Shown: one piece after another, positions 35,737-46,797 of the stretch
How the letters are laid out: each line of letters starts with the position of its first letter
Position numbering within the stretch: the stretch's first letter is position 1
DNA from: Gonatopus flavifemur
Taxonomy: Eukaryota > Arthropoda > Insecta > Hymenoptera > Dryinidae
Assembly (NCBI GenBank): GCA_018340375.1
Contig: JAFFJZ010000042.1
Location: 1,835,161-1,899,160, forward strand
Direction: 5' to 3'
DNA: 64,000 nt
The notes under the pieces: model-generated
The model's database searches: none
Told to the model about the DNA's origin: nothing
The model's input: the letters and a program-made list of their open reading frames with translations, nothing else
Made by a program: the position numbers and the translations under genes

Positions 35737-36155
35737 AGGATACCAAAGTTACCATCGGAGTACGTTCTCTTGAACTGAAATACTCGAAACTGAACTCATT
35801 AAAAAATCTGAAATTTTCAGGGATGATCCTTCAAGACCTGATGTAGGTCTGTACAGAGCCCAAATTTTGAATTTCGGGAAAAAATTTTTTTCTCGAAATT
35901 CGAAATTTGGGCTCTGTACAGACCTACAGGAAGTCTCAAAGAATCATTCCTGAAAATTTAAGATTTTTTAATGAGTTCAGTTTCGAGTATTTCAGTGCAA
36001 GAGAACGTGCTCCGATGGTAACTCTGGTATCCAGATGGGGGCCAAATCAACGAAAAGTTGGTTGAAAAGAGAGATACGTCACACTCTCTCTTTTCAAACA
36101 CTGATTTCGTTGATTTGTCTTTTCTTTGATTTGGCCCCCATCCTGTTATCCTCTC
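35737..36155. mobile_element. GGATACC-family hairpin MITE with nested insert
   Basis: The arms are GAGGATACCAAAGTTACCAT and its inverse ATGGTAACTCTGGTATCC. The middle contains a near-perfect hairpin of GGTCTGTACAGAGCCCAAAT and its inverse. The right end is split by the GATGGGGGCC MITE (36034-36142), after which TGTTATCCTCTC resumes. Confidence 0.7.
36034..36142. mobile_element. GATGGGGGCC hairpin MITE, copy 1
   Basis: The ends GATGGGGGCCAAATCAACGA and TTTGATTTGGCCCCCATC are inverted, with GAGAGATACGTCACACTCTC near the centre. A second copy is at 46683-46797. Confidence 0.75.
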
Positions 36156-36793
36156 AATAAACTGCATATAGTGAAATTTTGTTTCGCGTCAATTTTGAGG
36201 TTATGTGAATCTTAATACATTGATTTAATTCTTGATAATTTACATACTGTCAATAGTTTTGAACTTCTGGAATGGAATCTTTCCAAATATTCAATACAAA
36301 ACATATGTTTATGGTTGTTTGGTACTTTTTTCCCTAGTATACCGTGAAATATACATTTATATAGGTTAGAGATAAAATACTTGGTTTTCATATAACGTCT
36401 TGAAAACGTTCTGAAAGCGTACCATAGCATATGTAAACAATATCCCCAAAACGTGTTCCCCAATACATTGAATGAATGTTCCTAAGACGTTTGGAAAACG
36501 TGCTTCTGGAAACCAAAATTGGTGGGATTTTGGAGACGTATTGAAAACTTTCGGTGCTGTTTGAGTATATAGAACAAAGGAAACTAATTAGAAAATGATC
36601 AAGAATAAAAGTACATATGAAATCAATTACTTCATACTTGCATTGGTGTATTCAACATTCTTCCCTTAAAATAGATACTTCGATTTTAAACTTCATCTTG
36701 GTAAATTTTCACATCAACACTTTGACTGTGATACAATAAAAAGAATACAACAAATTTCACCATCAGTTTTCAATAAGTCTTCTTCCTTGAAGG

Positions 36794-37206
36794 GGATACC
36801 AGCGTATCGACTGAGTAAACATTTTTTCGATAAGAATTCTCCGCACTGAATTTATGAAAAGGTCAAAAATTCTCAGGAAACAATCTTTAGTACTTCATCT
36901 ATTGCAGTACATCGCCCAAATTTCGAATTTCAGAGGAGAACTGTTTTTCACAGTCGGTAAAGAAAATTTGTTCTTCGAAATTTGGGCGATGTACCGTAAT
37001 AGGTGAAGTATTAAACATTATTTCCTTAACGGGACACAAGCGTCGGTAACTCACGTCATTGGTTAGAAAGGGACAGAATCATATGATAGAAAGAGAGGTC
37101 TGTTACCGACGCTAGTGTCCCGTTAAACTTCCAGACCTTTTTGTGAGTTCAGTGCGAAGAATTCTTACTGAGAAAATGTTTACTCAGTCGATATTCTGGT
37201 ATCCTC
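36794..37206. mobile_element. GGATACC-family hairpin MITE with nested TTAA MITE
   Basis: The left end is GGGGATACCAGCGTATCGAC and the right end GTCGATATTCTGGTATCCTC followed by TTAA (37207-37210). The central hairpin uses ACATCGCCCAAATTTCGAA and its inverse. It is interrupted by the 93-bp element at 37030-37122. The TTAA at its right edge is also the left edge of the next family member. Confidence 0.7.
37030..37122. mobile_element. 93-bp MITE flanked by TTAA, copy 1
   Basis: The ends CGGGACACAAGCGTCGGTAA and TTACCGACGCTAGTGTCCCG are inverted and flanked by TTAA at 37026-37029 and 37123-37126. TTAA duplication points to mobilisation by a piggyBac-type transposase. A second copy of the same length is at 41620-41712. 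Confidence 0.8.
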
Positions 37207-37293
37207 TTAAGAGGATTCAAAGTTGAGAGAAATTTTTCCGAAATTCAAAATTCACACTTCATACAGACCTGGATAGTTTTAGGGTGCTCTCCC

Positions 37294-37585
37294 ATGCGAT
37301 GGATTATTCAACCGGAACGGAACATTTCATTTTCCGTTCCGTCGAAAGCGGGTGCCCTTGTCTCATATGACAAGGATATGAATGGAAAATTAGCCAATCA
37401 ATGATGAAATATGAATTTCCATTGGAACTCTTTATGAGAAATAGCTAATACATTCCATTTCAAGTTGTTACGGCTGGAACGATTCCGATCCATGGGAGAG
37501 CGGCGTTATTTGGGTTAAACGGAACGGAATGACTACTGAAATCCCTGTTCCGTTTCGATTCAATTTCAGTGCCATGGAAGAGCAT
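37294..37585. mobile_element. Inverted-repeat MITE with GGAACGGAA core
   Basis: GGGTGCTCTCCCATGCGATG near the left end pairs with TGCCATGGAAGAGCATCC at the right. Inner arms contain CCGGAACGGAACATTTC and TCCGTTCCGTT-type words, related to the element at 55410-55567. Confidence 0.55.
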
Positions 37586-37660
37586 CCTCAAAGGGTCATC
37601 CCTGAAAATTTCAGATTTTTTTATGAATTCAGTTTCGAGTAATTTGTTGTGAAAAACGAT

Positions 37661-38085
37661 AGTGCCCAGCAATACCGAATAGTTTTAATCCCGAAGGTCA
37701 GCAATCCCGAATAGAAATAAGGCCGAAAAAACCACTATGAGTTACTAGTCCACCACCAAACACAGTCAAAAGTTCCTAAAATTCATTCAGGTTTAACTGA
37801 TAAACCAAAATAAACCCGAATACAAACAATCTCGAAGCACACTAGACTCGAAGTTCAAAATCCTGAATGGGAATAGTCTCGAAAAGCTTTATGTTTCTTT
37901 CAGATTTGCAGACAAAGAATACAAGTAAAGTATCGACAAGTTATGTTTCGGAACTATTGTCATTAAGGATTTTTAACTTCGGGTCTACTAAGCTTCGGGA
38001 TTGGTTGATTCGGGTTTATTCTGCTTCACCGGTTCAATTCTATCAAGAATTATTCCATTCGGTATTGTTGGACCCAACCCAAAAA
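37661..38085. mobile_element. Inverted-repeat MITE rich in ATCCCGAAT words
   Basis: GTGCCCAGCAATACCGAAT at the left and ATTCGGTATTGTTGGACCC at the right are inverted. The interior repeats ATCCCGAA. A related vocabulary appears in the TA-flanked MITE at 55687-56061. Confidence 0.5.
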
Positions 38086-38119
38086 ACGTGCTTCGATGGT
38101 AACTCTGGTATCCTCTTAA

Positions 38120-38865
38120 GGGATACTAGCAACGGTATCGATCCTCTCTTTCTACTGTATATGCCTGTCCTTTTCTAACCAACGTGCTCAGATGGTAATC
38201 GCTATTAACCTCTTGAGGAGATACCAGCGTACCATTCGATTGAAAATTTTGTCTGCAAGATTTCTCCGAATTGAATTTATGACACGAGCTGAAATTTTTA
38301 GAAAATAATCTTTGATACCTCACTTATTTCTGTACAGAGCCCGAATTTCAAATTTTGAGAAAAAAATTTCTTCTCAATCGGGAAAAGAGAATTTTTTTAG
38401 AAATTTGAAATTCGGGCTATGTGCAATAATAGAACAAGTATTCAAAATTATTCCCTTGAAATTTCAGATTGTCATAGTCATTTCGAAGAAAATTTGCAGA
38501 CACAATGTTTACTCGGATGATACACTAGTGTCTTCTCAACGGGATACCAGCGTACTATTCGAGTAAAGATTTTGTCTGCAAGATTTTTCCGAACTGAATT
38601 CATGAAACAATCTGAAACTTTCAGGGAATATTCTTTCATACTTTGCAAATTGCGGTACATAGCCCAAACTTCAAATTCCCAGAAGTTTTCTTTCGGTCGG
38701 TAAAAGAGAATTTTTTTTCAAAATTTGAAATTCGGGCTAGGTACCGCAATTTGTTGAGGATCAAAGAATATTCCCTGAAAATTTCAGGCTGTTTCATGAA
38801 TTTAGTTCGGAGAAATCTTGCAGACAAAATCTTTACTCGGATGGTACGCTGGTATCCCGTTAAGG
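38120..38865. mobile_element. Chain of three further TTAA-linked hairpin MITEs
   Basis: A short member (about 38120-38212, GGGATACTAGCAACGGTATC) abuts a long member (about 38215-38538, GAGATACCAGCGTACCATTC to TCGGATGATACACTAGTGTC). This abuts another (about 38543-38858, GGGATACCAGCGTACTATTC to GATGGTACGCTGGTATCCC) ending at TTAA. Junction tetranucleotides are TTAA, TTGA, TCAA and TTAA, the middle two probably decayed TTAA. Confidence 0.6.
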
Positions 38866-41600
38866 CCCATGTGTTGACTCAACTGTATCGACGTAGATTT
38901 CAGAGACTTTCAAAGGATCAGAGAACATAACTATGATGTAAAAAGAAAAAAATTTTCTCAATACTCGCGCAGAAAGTGCCACCTCCCATGCCTGTAGAGT
39001 GGGAGGAAAATATGTTTTTCAAGATAGATGAATTGATAATTTATTTGTGATTCAGGGCCAAGCATCATATAATACAAATTAGAGAGAGAATATAGATGAA
39101 TTAAACATTCTTTTGTGATAGTAACTATTCCGTTAATCTCATAAACGGTCAATGCGCATTTTTATGTTTCTTCCGCTGTCTTACGTAAATTGCGTGAACT
39201 TTTTGCGCGAGTGTTATGAAAAAATGTATATGTATCTCGGGAGGTAAGTACGCCATTAAGAGGTCTGTACAGACCTAGATTAACCTTCAAGGGTTCATCC
39301 CTGAAAATTTCAGACCTCTTTATAAGTCCAGTTTCGAGTATACTTGTGCAAACAAAACTGCCACCAGCTGGAGCCACCTATTCACTGGTATCCTCTTAAA
39401 ACTCGAATTAAAACCATGTGTTGCTGCCCTCGTTTCGCTCGTGCGACAAACTCACACTCGTTGGTAATGGGGTCCTTTCTTCCCTTAATACGTAATATAC
39501 TATTTCGCATTTTTTCTATTTTGACCCTATAAATAACTTAGAACCTTTTTGGTATGTTCGAAGATGAAAATTGATGAGCAGATGCATGTATGTACCTAAT
39601 GATGTAAAAAAGTTATATGTTCCCAAAATCTTTCATTCAAATGAAATAATCGTGAAAACGTTACGTGATTTCAAAGTCACACTGGGTCTTGAAGGGTCAT
39701 ACTTGGTTCAATTCTAATTGAGAAATTCGAATATTCTCATTGCTATGGAATTCTAAGCATTTCTTATTCCCTTTTATAAATGTTCCACAACTATATCATG
39801 TGAATAAGAAATTCATAAAAATTTACCAAGTTGACGTTGATTCATTGAAATATAACATGATTGGAGATGTCAACTTCTTGGTTCTTCAATTTCCATCATT
39901 GGACATTCTCTCAACAAATGTACGGGACATGCTGATGGAAAAGCAGAAGACTGGCAATGCTGAACGTGAGCGAAAGATTTTGAATTCAACACCAAAGTCA
40001 TACCGAAATTGAAACAAATCAACGAAAATCAATCACGCATAAAATGATAAATGTAACATCTTTCGCGATTGCCTTCAACGAATCAACACACTGAACCTAA
40101 AATTCGAGCCTGAATTTTATTATGAAGAAAAAAAATGAACCATAATAACAATTTTAATTCATAACAATTCTCGTCTACACGGAGAAGAAGTTTAGGGAAG
40201 AGTAGAGTGATCACGAACACCTAAGGGAGGTCGCAAAAATCACAAAGAAATCACTCAAATGTCAAAGATCTCCACATTGAAAATTGAAGTTTGATCAATC
40301 AACTTCAAGTTCAATCAAAGTTTTCATAAGGAATCTTTAGATTGAATTGAGATTTCAAGACAAATGAAAACCCTTAATTTTTGGACTTACCCGAATACCG
40401 TGGGTTAATTACGAACAGTGTGTCAAACTATTACTGATTTGTTTCTGTAGCATATGAGATAACGTATATCGATGCAACATGTTTGAAGAATCATTATCAT
40501 GATATTATAAAAAAAAACAAGATTCTACGGAGTGAAATTTCACTCAAACACGAAATGAACCTACAATATTCGATTTTTACAAGATTTTGTATTCTAATTC
40601 AAGATTAATGTTCAAAGAGGTAAACATCAACGAAGATGAATATGAAATTATGATTTAAGACAGAAGACATCTGCTTTATCGAACCCGTTCGTAATTACCC
40701 CACACTGTTAACTATAACAACATGTAACATAAAACAGAATGGAGAGTTACAATTAGAATTGGGAAATGAAAAATGAAATCTCTATTGATGTGACTTCTTG
40801 AAACTACGCATTGAGTTTAATATAAATGGAAATTCCAAAATATCTATTGCTTTGTTCAACAAACCAACGTTACATCAAAGTCATTGGAATATTTCATCAG
40901 TTCTCAGCTTGAAAGCCGAACCAGTTTCTCACTCTGAAGCAAGTGAAAATATTAATCGCAGACTAGGCAATCTTACGTGCGAGAACACATGGTTGTAACA
41001 GAACGGGAAGAAAAAGAAATAAGTCTTCGGCTTTACTCCACGTTCGTAATTACCCTGCTCTCTCCTATTCCTCGGAAAAGAATTACGATCAAAATTAAAT
41101 CGTTAAATTGTTTTTAATTTTGAAACATTAAACGATACTAGAGATTCAACAAAAAAAATGTACCAAGAAACTACGTTTAATGATCATTATAAAATCATTC
41201 GAGACTTTCATTCGTAATTCTGAAATAGAAAAAAAAAATTTAGAGAAAATCACACCAATCTAACGCTGATAGACTCGATAATGAAATCAATCGGTCTTTC
41301 AATTTCATTGGAGATGAGACCATGCCCGTTCTTCAAATAAAAATAATTAATCATCTCCTATCGTCTAATTCTAAACCTGAATAGCTATTCGGGTAAATTA
41401 AAAAGATTCATTCGTCCCTAGCAAAGTTACTAGATTCCAAATCTCTCCTAGTTTCTAAGAAGATGAATGATTTCAGTAGAAAAGAAAAGGAAAAGAAATT
41501 AGTAACCACATTTTCTTCGACATACCAGGATATAATTATAATCAATTCTATTCACTGATCGTCGAGAAATCAGGGGGGGAAGGGGATATAGTAACTTTGT
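38866..41600. other. No gene; AT-rich with eroded inverted repeats
   Basis: A truncated GGATACC-family member lies at about 39255-39398 (GGTCTGTACAGACC and CTGGTATCCTCTTAA). Between 40190 and 41060, GTTAATTACGAACAGTGTG (40405) pairs with CGTTCGTAATTACCCCACAC (40687), and an outer weaker pair lies near 40195 and 41043. An ORF-like stretch at 39740-40012 lacks recognisable motifs. I see no exon I would support. Confidence 0.45.
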
Positions 41601-41619
41601 ATGCAATGAATCCCCTTAA

Positions 41620-41712
41620 CGGGACACTAGCGTCGGTAACGGACCTCTCTTTCTACCATATGATTCTGTCCCTTTCTAACCAATGACGTGAGTTACCGAC
41701 GCTAGTAGCCCG
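41620..41712. mobile_element. 93-bp MITE flanked by TTAA, copy 2
   Basis: It starts CGGGACACTAGCGTCGGTAA and ends ACCGACGCTAGTAGCCCG, with TTAA at 41616-41619 and 41713-41716. Same length as the copy at 37030-37122, in inverted orientation relative to it judging by the central bases. The right TTAA is shared with the next element. Confidence 0.8.
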
Positions 41713-41716
41713 TTAA

Positions 41717-42100
41717 GGGGATACCAGTGATCCCCGCTGTTACAACCTGCCATACCAGTGTACCGACTGAGTCAATATTTTCTCGGCAAGAATACTCTAA
41801 ACTGAATTCATGGAGAAGTATGAAATTTTCAAAATCAATCCCCAATCCTTTGCCTACTGCTGTACATCGCCCGAATTTTGAATTTCGAAGGAAAATTTTT
41901 TCTTCAGTCGGTAACACAAGCTTTTTTTCCAAATTTAAAATTCGGGCGATGTACAGCAGTAGATAAAGAGTTGAAGATTGATTCGTGAAAATTTCTTACT
42001 TCTTCATGAATTCAGTTCAGAGTATTCTTGCCGAAAAAATGTTTACTCAGTCGGTACGCTTGTATGGCGGGTTGCATCAGCGGGGATCGCTGGTATCTCA
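41717..42100. mobile_element. GGATACC-family hairpin MITE
   Basis: It begins GGGGATACCAGTGATCCCCG immediately after the shared TTAA and ends near GCGGGGATCGCTGGTATCTC. Arms contain GTACCGACTGAGTCAATATT. The central hairpin is CATCGCCCGAATTTTGAATT and inverse. The outer 40 bp on each side form an additional inverted pair with CCTGCCATACCAG / GTATGGCGGG. Confidence 0.65.
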
Positions 42101-43488
42101 AGGACCATGGAGTCGTTCAAAAACTGGACAAAATTTTGCTACGTACTTTCTGACCAACTAAGCAATAAATACAAATTTCAAATCCACAGTGATGAAGTAA
42201 ATTACTGAAATTGAGTTTTGAATATGACTTTGGAACTGCAAATGATTCCTCCAAATTAGGCAAACGATTATAAACATATGAACCTACCAACATCAATAAT
42301 TTTTGCAACCTATTTGCTCATGTTTAGGAATGTGTTTCCTAAAATTATTCCAACTCTTGTTGGAATCTGGATCATTCATTTCATTCCTTTATTTTCAGAT
42401 GAAGATATGATATTTAATTGCTACTCAGATGTTGATTTCAAAAGCTTTTCCTTTATTCTAATAATATTCAAAATTTTGTAACATACCTTGAAAAAAACAT
42501 TTCATTCAAAACAATTGAATGGAATGGATGATTTCAATCACAATCAGTTTTGAATCGATACGATGTTGTTTGTATATGACTGATATAATTTAGGTGCTTG
42601 CATATGTTACAGATTAGTTCATGAGTCTATTATATTGTGGGAATTGAAAGTTATCAATTACTATTAGGGATACACTTTTCACATTCCCAATCATTGAATA
42701 GGAATTGAAAAACATTGCAAATTTGAAGGAATTCAAATCTCAAGCTTTGAATCGTCTAATTCAAGACAATCTTATTCAAATGGGTCATTATTGATTCCAT
42801 ATGATGGTATATATTTTGCAGAGTACAATGTCAAGGGTTTGTGCGAAATTTGTTGTCACAGATGATTATTTTTGGGATTTCACAGTGAAAACCAACAACA
42901 TAGGGGATACAAAAATATGTCAAATCATAATTTCGAAAGCTACAAAATTCCTTACACTGAGAAAAAGATTGATTTATAGTTGACAAGATCAGTTACAGTC
43001 AACGAACCCTATATCTGCTTATGGCGAAATAAATATAAAATTATTATCACCAAGCCGCATATTTGTGCGATGCTCTTTAGATAACTTTAACATTCGTTAA
43101 CTATTAACAAATCATATTTTTGTATGGAATTGATTTTCAGTTGGTTGAAAAATTGAACAATTGAATTCAAAACTACTATGAAATTCTCTGAGTACAATAT
43201 AAATTTTAGGATATTTTCATATTATTCGGGCCAATATTGAAGAATTAATCAATTGGAGAATAATGTGATTTGAAGGAAGATTATATATATATATATATAT
43301 AATGAAGTTGAACTAACATCACGATTCATTGATATAACCATTTGACTTAGTTGATACACATCATTGCTCGCTCAAAATTTTCTGTACACTGAGAGGAGAG
43401 TTTACTAATATTGAATGAATATATTTATTTGGCGTCTGTTCAAAAATATTCATCAATTATGAATAAATATGGTAATTGTCAATAAATA
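42101..43488. other. No gene recognised
   Basis: AT-rich sequence with a short (TA)n at about 43281-43301. No exon or RNA gene is apparent. Confidence 0.5.
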
Positions 43489-44780
43489 CAGGTGAGTTGA
43501 AAAATTTCTGCGCTCGAAATGAAAGAATACTGTTTTTGTTACGAAATATATTTTTTTATTCAATATAATCTCCTAGAAGCTCAATACACTTGTTCCAATG
43601 ATCTTCCAATAATTTTATCCCATCCTTATAATGGTTTTCCGGAAGCTCTGCAAAATAACCGTCTAGGGCTGCTATGGCCTCTTCATTCGACGGAAAATGC
43701 TTTCCACGAAGGAATTGTTTGAGATTTCTGAAGAGATATTAGTCGCTAGGAGCCAAATCTGGCGAATATGGTGGATGTTCAAGCAATTCGTATTTGAGTT
43801 CTTTGAATTTAGCCATCGTCAAAACACTTTTGTGAGCAGATGCATTATCTTGATGAAAAATGATTTTTTTCTTCTTTAAACCAGGTCTTTTCTCACGAAT
43901 TTTTTCATCCAGCTGATCCAAAAGGCTGCAGTGATATTCGGAGTTGATTGTTTCACCTTTCTGAAGATAATCAATGAACAAAATTCCTTTTGCATCCCAA
44001 AAAACTGATGCCATAACCTTCTTTGCTGATCGTTGTGACTTCACCTGCTTTGGAGCTGAACAACCAGCTTCAGTCCACTGTAAACGTTCTTGTTTCAATT
44101 TAGGATCATGGTGGTAGATCCAAGTCTCATCCATAGTTATAAAACGACGCAAGAAGTCGGTTTTATTCTGCTTAAAACGCTCCAAATTACGCTGAGAAAT
44201 TTGTTTTCGATCCAGTTTTTGTTGAATTATTAACGTGTGCGGCACTAACTTTCCAAACAGTTTTTTCATACGTAATTCTTCATGTAAAATATGGAGTACT
44301 CGCTCGTCTGAGATGCCTATGGCATTAGCAATTTCACGCTTAGTCAAACTTGGATCTTCACTAACCATATTATGTACATGCTCAATGATTTCTGCTGTGG
44401 TTGCAGTTTTTGGTCGTCCTTCGCGTGGATCGTCTTCAAGGCTAGTACGACCACGTTTAAATTCACCAGCCCAAAATTCGACGGTGCGTTTTGAAGGTGA
44501 GGACTCCTTATACACTTCTAACAATTGTTCATAAATTTCCTTTGCTTTTAAACCCTTCAAAACAAAGAATCTAATGACTGCACGATATTCAATTTTTTCC
44601 ATATTAAGAAAAATCAATGACACGTCAACTTCAAATGGCTTGTAAACAAAGAATGAATTGACAGAATGACTTGTAACTTTGCATGTGTTCTCAGGACAGA
44701 TATACCAACTTGAGAAAATAAAAAGTTTTGAGCTAGCAGGGCTATCTCTTGGTGAGCGCAGGAACTTTTCAACCAACCTG
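43489..44780 (-). mobile_element. mariner element, 1292 bp, nearly intact
   Basis: The left end CAGGTGAGTTGAAAAATTTC and the inverse of the right end CAGGTTGGTTGAAAAGTTCC are the terminal repeats. TA lies outside both (43487-43488 and 44781-44782). The minus strand carries a transposase with a single internal stop. A different mariner lineage from the element at 30778-32039. Confidence 0.93.
43556..44602 (-). pseudogene. mariner transposase with one premature stop
   Basis: 349 codons start at ATG 44602-44600 (MEKIEYRAVIRFFVLKGLKA). The N-terminal helix-turn-helix contains SSPSKRTVEFWAGEFKRGRT and the GRPKT linker. The catalytic D,D34D residues sit in FITMDETWIYHHD, IFHQDNASAHKS and YSPDLAPSD. 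The codon right after the last is TAA (43741-43739) where family members have an aromatic residue. Reading on gives YLFRNLKQFLRGKHFPSNEE and ends CIELLGDYIE before TAA 43558-43556. No frameshift is present. One base change therefore separates this from a complete frame, though I cannot judge missense damage. Confidence 0.92.
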
Positions 44781-44782
44781 TA

Positions 44783-46682
44783 TCATAGTTGGCGATATAC
44801 GCCAACTACGATTGATTTTATGTGACATTTCGCGCAAAAACACGGTTTGTTAATAGTTAACAAATATGGATTTGATACAAAAAATGATCTCAAATATGAC
44901 GCTGGATGATAACAACTCAATATTTATTTCCGCATAAGCAAATATAGGATTTGTTGACTATTAACAAATCTTGTTCACTATAAATGAATACTTTTCTCAG
45001 TGTAAAAAACCATTGTAAATGGGAATAGTTTCGAATGAGTGTTTTGAACCTATAATTTATTATTGACTCTACCGTTCTGATTATTATTAGTTTATATAGT
45101 TTTGAATCAGGAACTGTATCGAAATGATAGTTCATAATAGCCTTAATTAAAAAAACAGTTGAATATCAGAAACTGGTATTCTACAATGGCTCTGAATAGT
45201 TTCATATGGTGGATTTTAATTGATGTTATTCCAAGCTGTTATCCCAACACAGTCCTCTTCTCATTCAAAACTATATAAATTATTAAAAATTATAGATTCA
45301 AAGGTAACCCTGGTAAAACAAATCCATTGATTCTCGCCAAATCTCATTGAATCTCACACAATGTTCCGACCAAATCTTATTCAACTATTTTCAATGAGAT
45401 TCAATTAGATGAATATGTTTTCTCAATGAAATTCTGATCGAATCTCGCCGAATCTGATTGAGTCCCGCGCAATGTTCTGACCAAATCCCATTCAATTTCA
45501 TTCTGTCAGATTCTATGGATTTTTTAACCAGCGAAATTATAAGTGTTATCGTGTTGTGGTGGCTAACATAACGGTTATCGCGCGTGCGCCAACACTGGGA
45601 CCGCCACATCCACATATGTGAAGAGTCATGCCAAACTTATATAATGTTCGTCACAAATCAGATTCATTAACTATTAACAAATCTGCATGCCAACAAAATA
45701 AATCTCGTATTGATCGGAAACTAATTACTTACATCCAACTATTTCTCAAATTCGATTTGAATGATTTGTATTTTGTGTGGACTCATATTCAACTGTGATT
45801 TATCTTATGAAAAAGTTAGAGATATCAGATCACTTCGTTATGGAATAAGAATCATTCGTTACTTGGAAAAAGTATGGAATTCTCAATATGAAATAAAAAT
45901 GAGTGGTTTTTTCATTTTAAATGCTGTATAAAATAGATCCTACGTGTCCCAACTGTGATATTTGTCAATAGTTACTATATTTGTTGACAGTAAATGAATA
46001 TTTCTCACTAAGTGACGAATAAATGTATTTATTTCATGTAAGCAAATTCTTTTCTCAGTGTTTCTTATCGATATCATTTCGTTTCATGATTATTTCTAAA
46101 ATGTGAATCACCTGTTCCGATTGATATGAAAAGTTCATAAATCATCATAATTTTGTTTTACTTTGAATATCTATTTTGTTTCTTGAACATTGCTGAAAAT
46201 TTAGGTCGTTTTGAAAAAAGTGTGGAAGAGAATCATTTACTCCAATGTTTTCTTAGAAAAATCAAAAAATCAAAAATTTGTGTTTCTCCTCACAGGATTC
46301 CCTGATATTTCCCGGACTTTTAGATGGGAAATAGATTCCCTGACTTTTCCCTGATTTCCCTGATTGGTGGGAACCCTGATAACGAAAACGACGTTTACTA
46401 AATTATTCTAAAACTTTCCTGATTTCATTTCAAATACCTCATAATAAATTTCACTCCTTTATTTGCTTCTATTGTCCCTAAATGGATTAACCCTAAAATT
46501 GTATGCATATTTTTTTACCCCTCATACTGTACACATACATATCTATCCACTCCATACCAGATTGGACTATGTTATAGTTCTCACTGATGTAATGTATTTA
46601 TGATATTTTTGATATTTTTGTATAGTTTCTTCACACTGTTACAAACTATCATTATCATATATAGCACCCTCCCTCATTCAAA
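44783..46682. other. No gene; fragments of repeats
   Basis: At 45310-45520 a unit with AATCTC.CC.AATCT.ATTGA and CAATGTTC.GACCAAATC occurs twice in tandem, about 110 bp apart. Near 46300-46375 sequence rich in TTCCCTGA words ends GGGAACCCTG. This resembles the right end of the element at 23662-25523, so it is probably an eroded relative. No coding exon is visible. Confidence 0.45.
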
Positions 46683-46797
46683 ACTGCGGGTGGGGGTCAA
46701 ATTAACGAAAAATCAAATCAACGAAAAGTTGGTTGAAAAAAGAGATACATCACACTCTCTTTTTTCAAACACTGATTTCGTTGATTTGGCCCCCATC
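46683..46797. mobile_element. GATGGGGGCC hairpin MITE, copy 2
   Basis: GGTGGGGGTCAAATTAACGA at the left and GTTGATTTGGCCCCCATCC at the right are inverted. The centre GAGATACATCACACTCTC matches copy 1 at 36034-36142. Confidence 0.7.

Larger units (their letters stand above)
35336..36560. mobile_element. Composite of MITEs with CAGCACCG outer ends
   Basis: CCATACAGCACCGGGAGGC near 35338 and the inverse TTTCGGTGCTG near 36548-36558 mark an outer pair. GGAACGTCTTCCAAAAC near the left end and ACGTTTTCCAAACG-like inverse words near 36490 support it. Inside lie chained hairpin MITEs (35638-36033) and a GATGGGGGCC MITE (36034-36142). The outer pair is diverged and has no clear duplication. Confidence 0.45.
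37211..38115. mobile_element. GGATACC-family MITE carrying two other inserts
   Basis: It starts GAGGATTCAAAGTTGAG just after TTAA (37207-37210) and ends TGGTAACTCTGGTATCCTC before TTAA (38116-38119). Two unrelated inverted-repeat elements interrupt it. One is at about 37294-37585, with ends like GGGTGCTCTCCCATGCGATG. The other is at about 37661-38085, with GCCCAGCAATACCGAAT and inverse ATTCGGTATTGTTGGACC. Without inserts it matches the other members in length. Confidence 0.6.

Noticed and set aside
39740..40012. 90-codon plus-strand frame
   Set aside because: No motif, no splice support, AT-rich chance composition.
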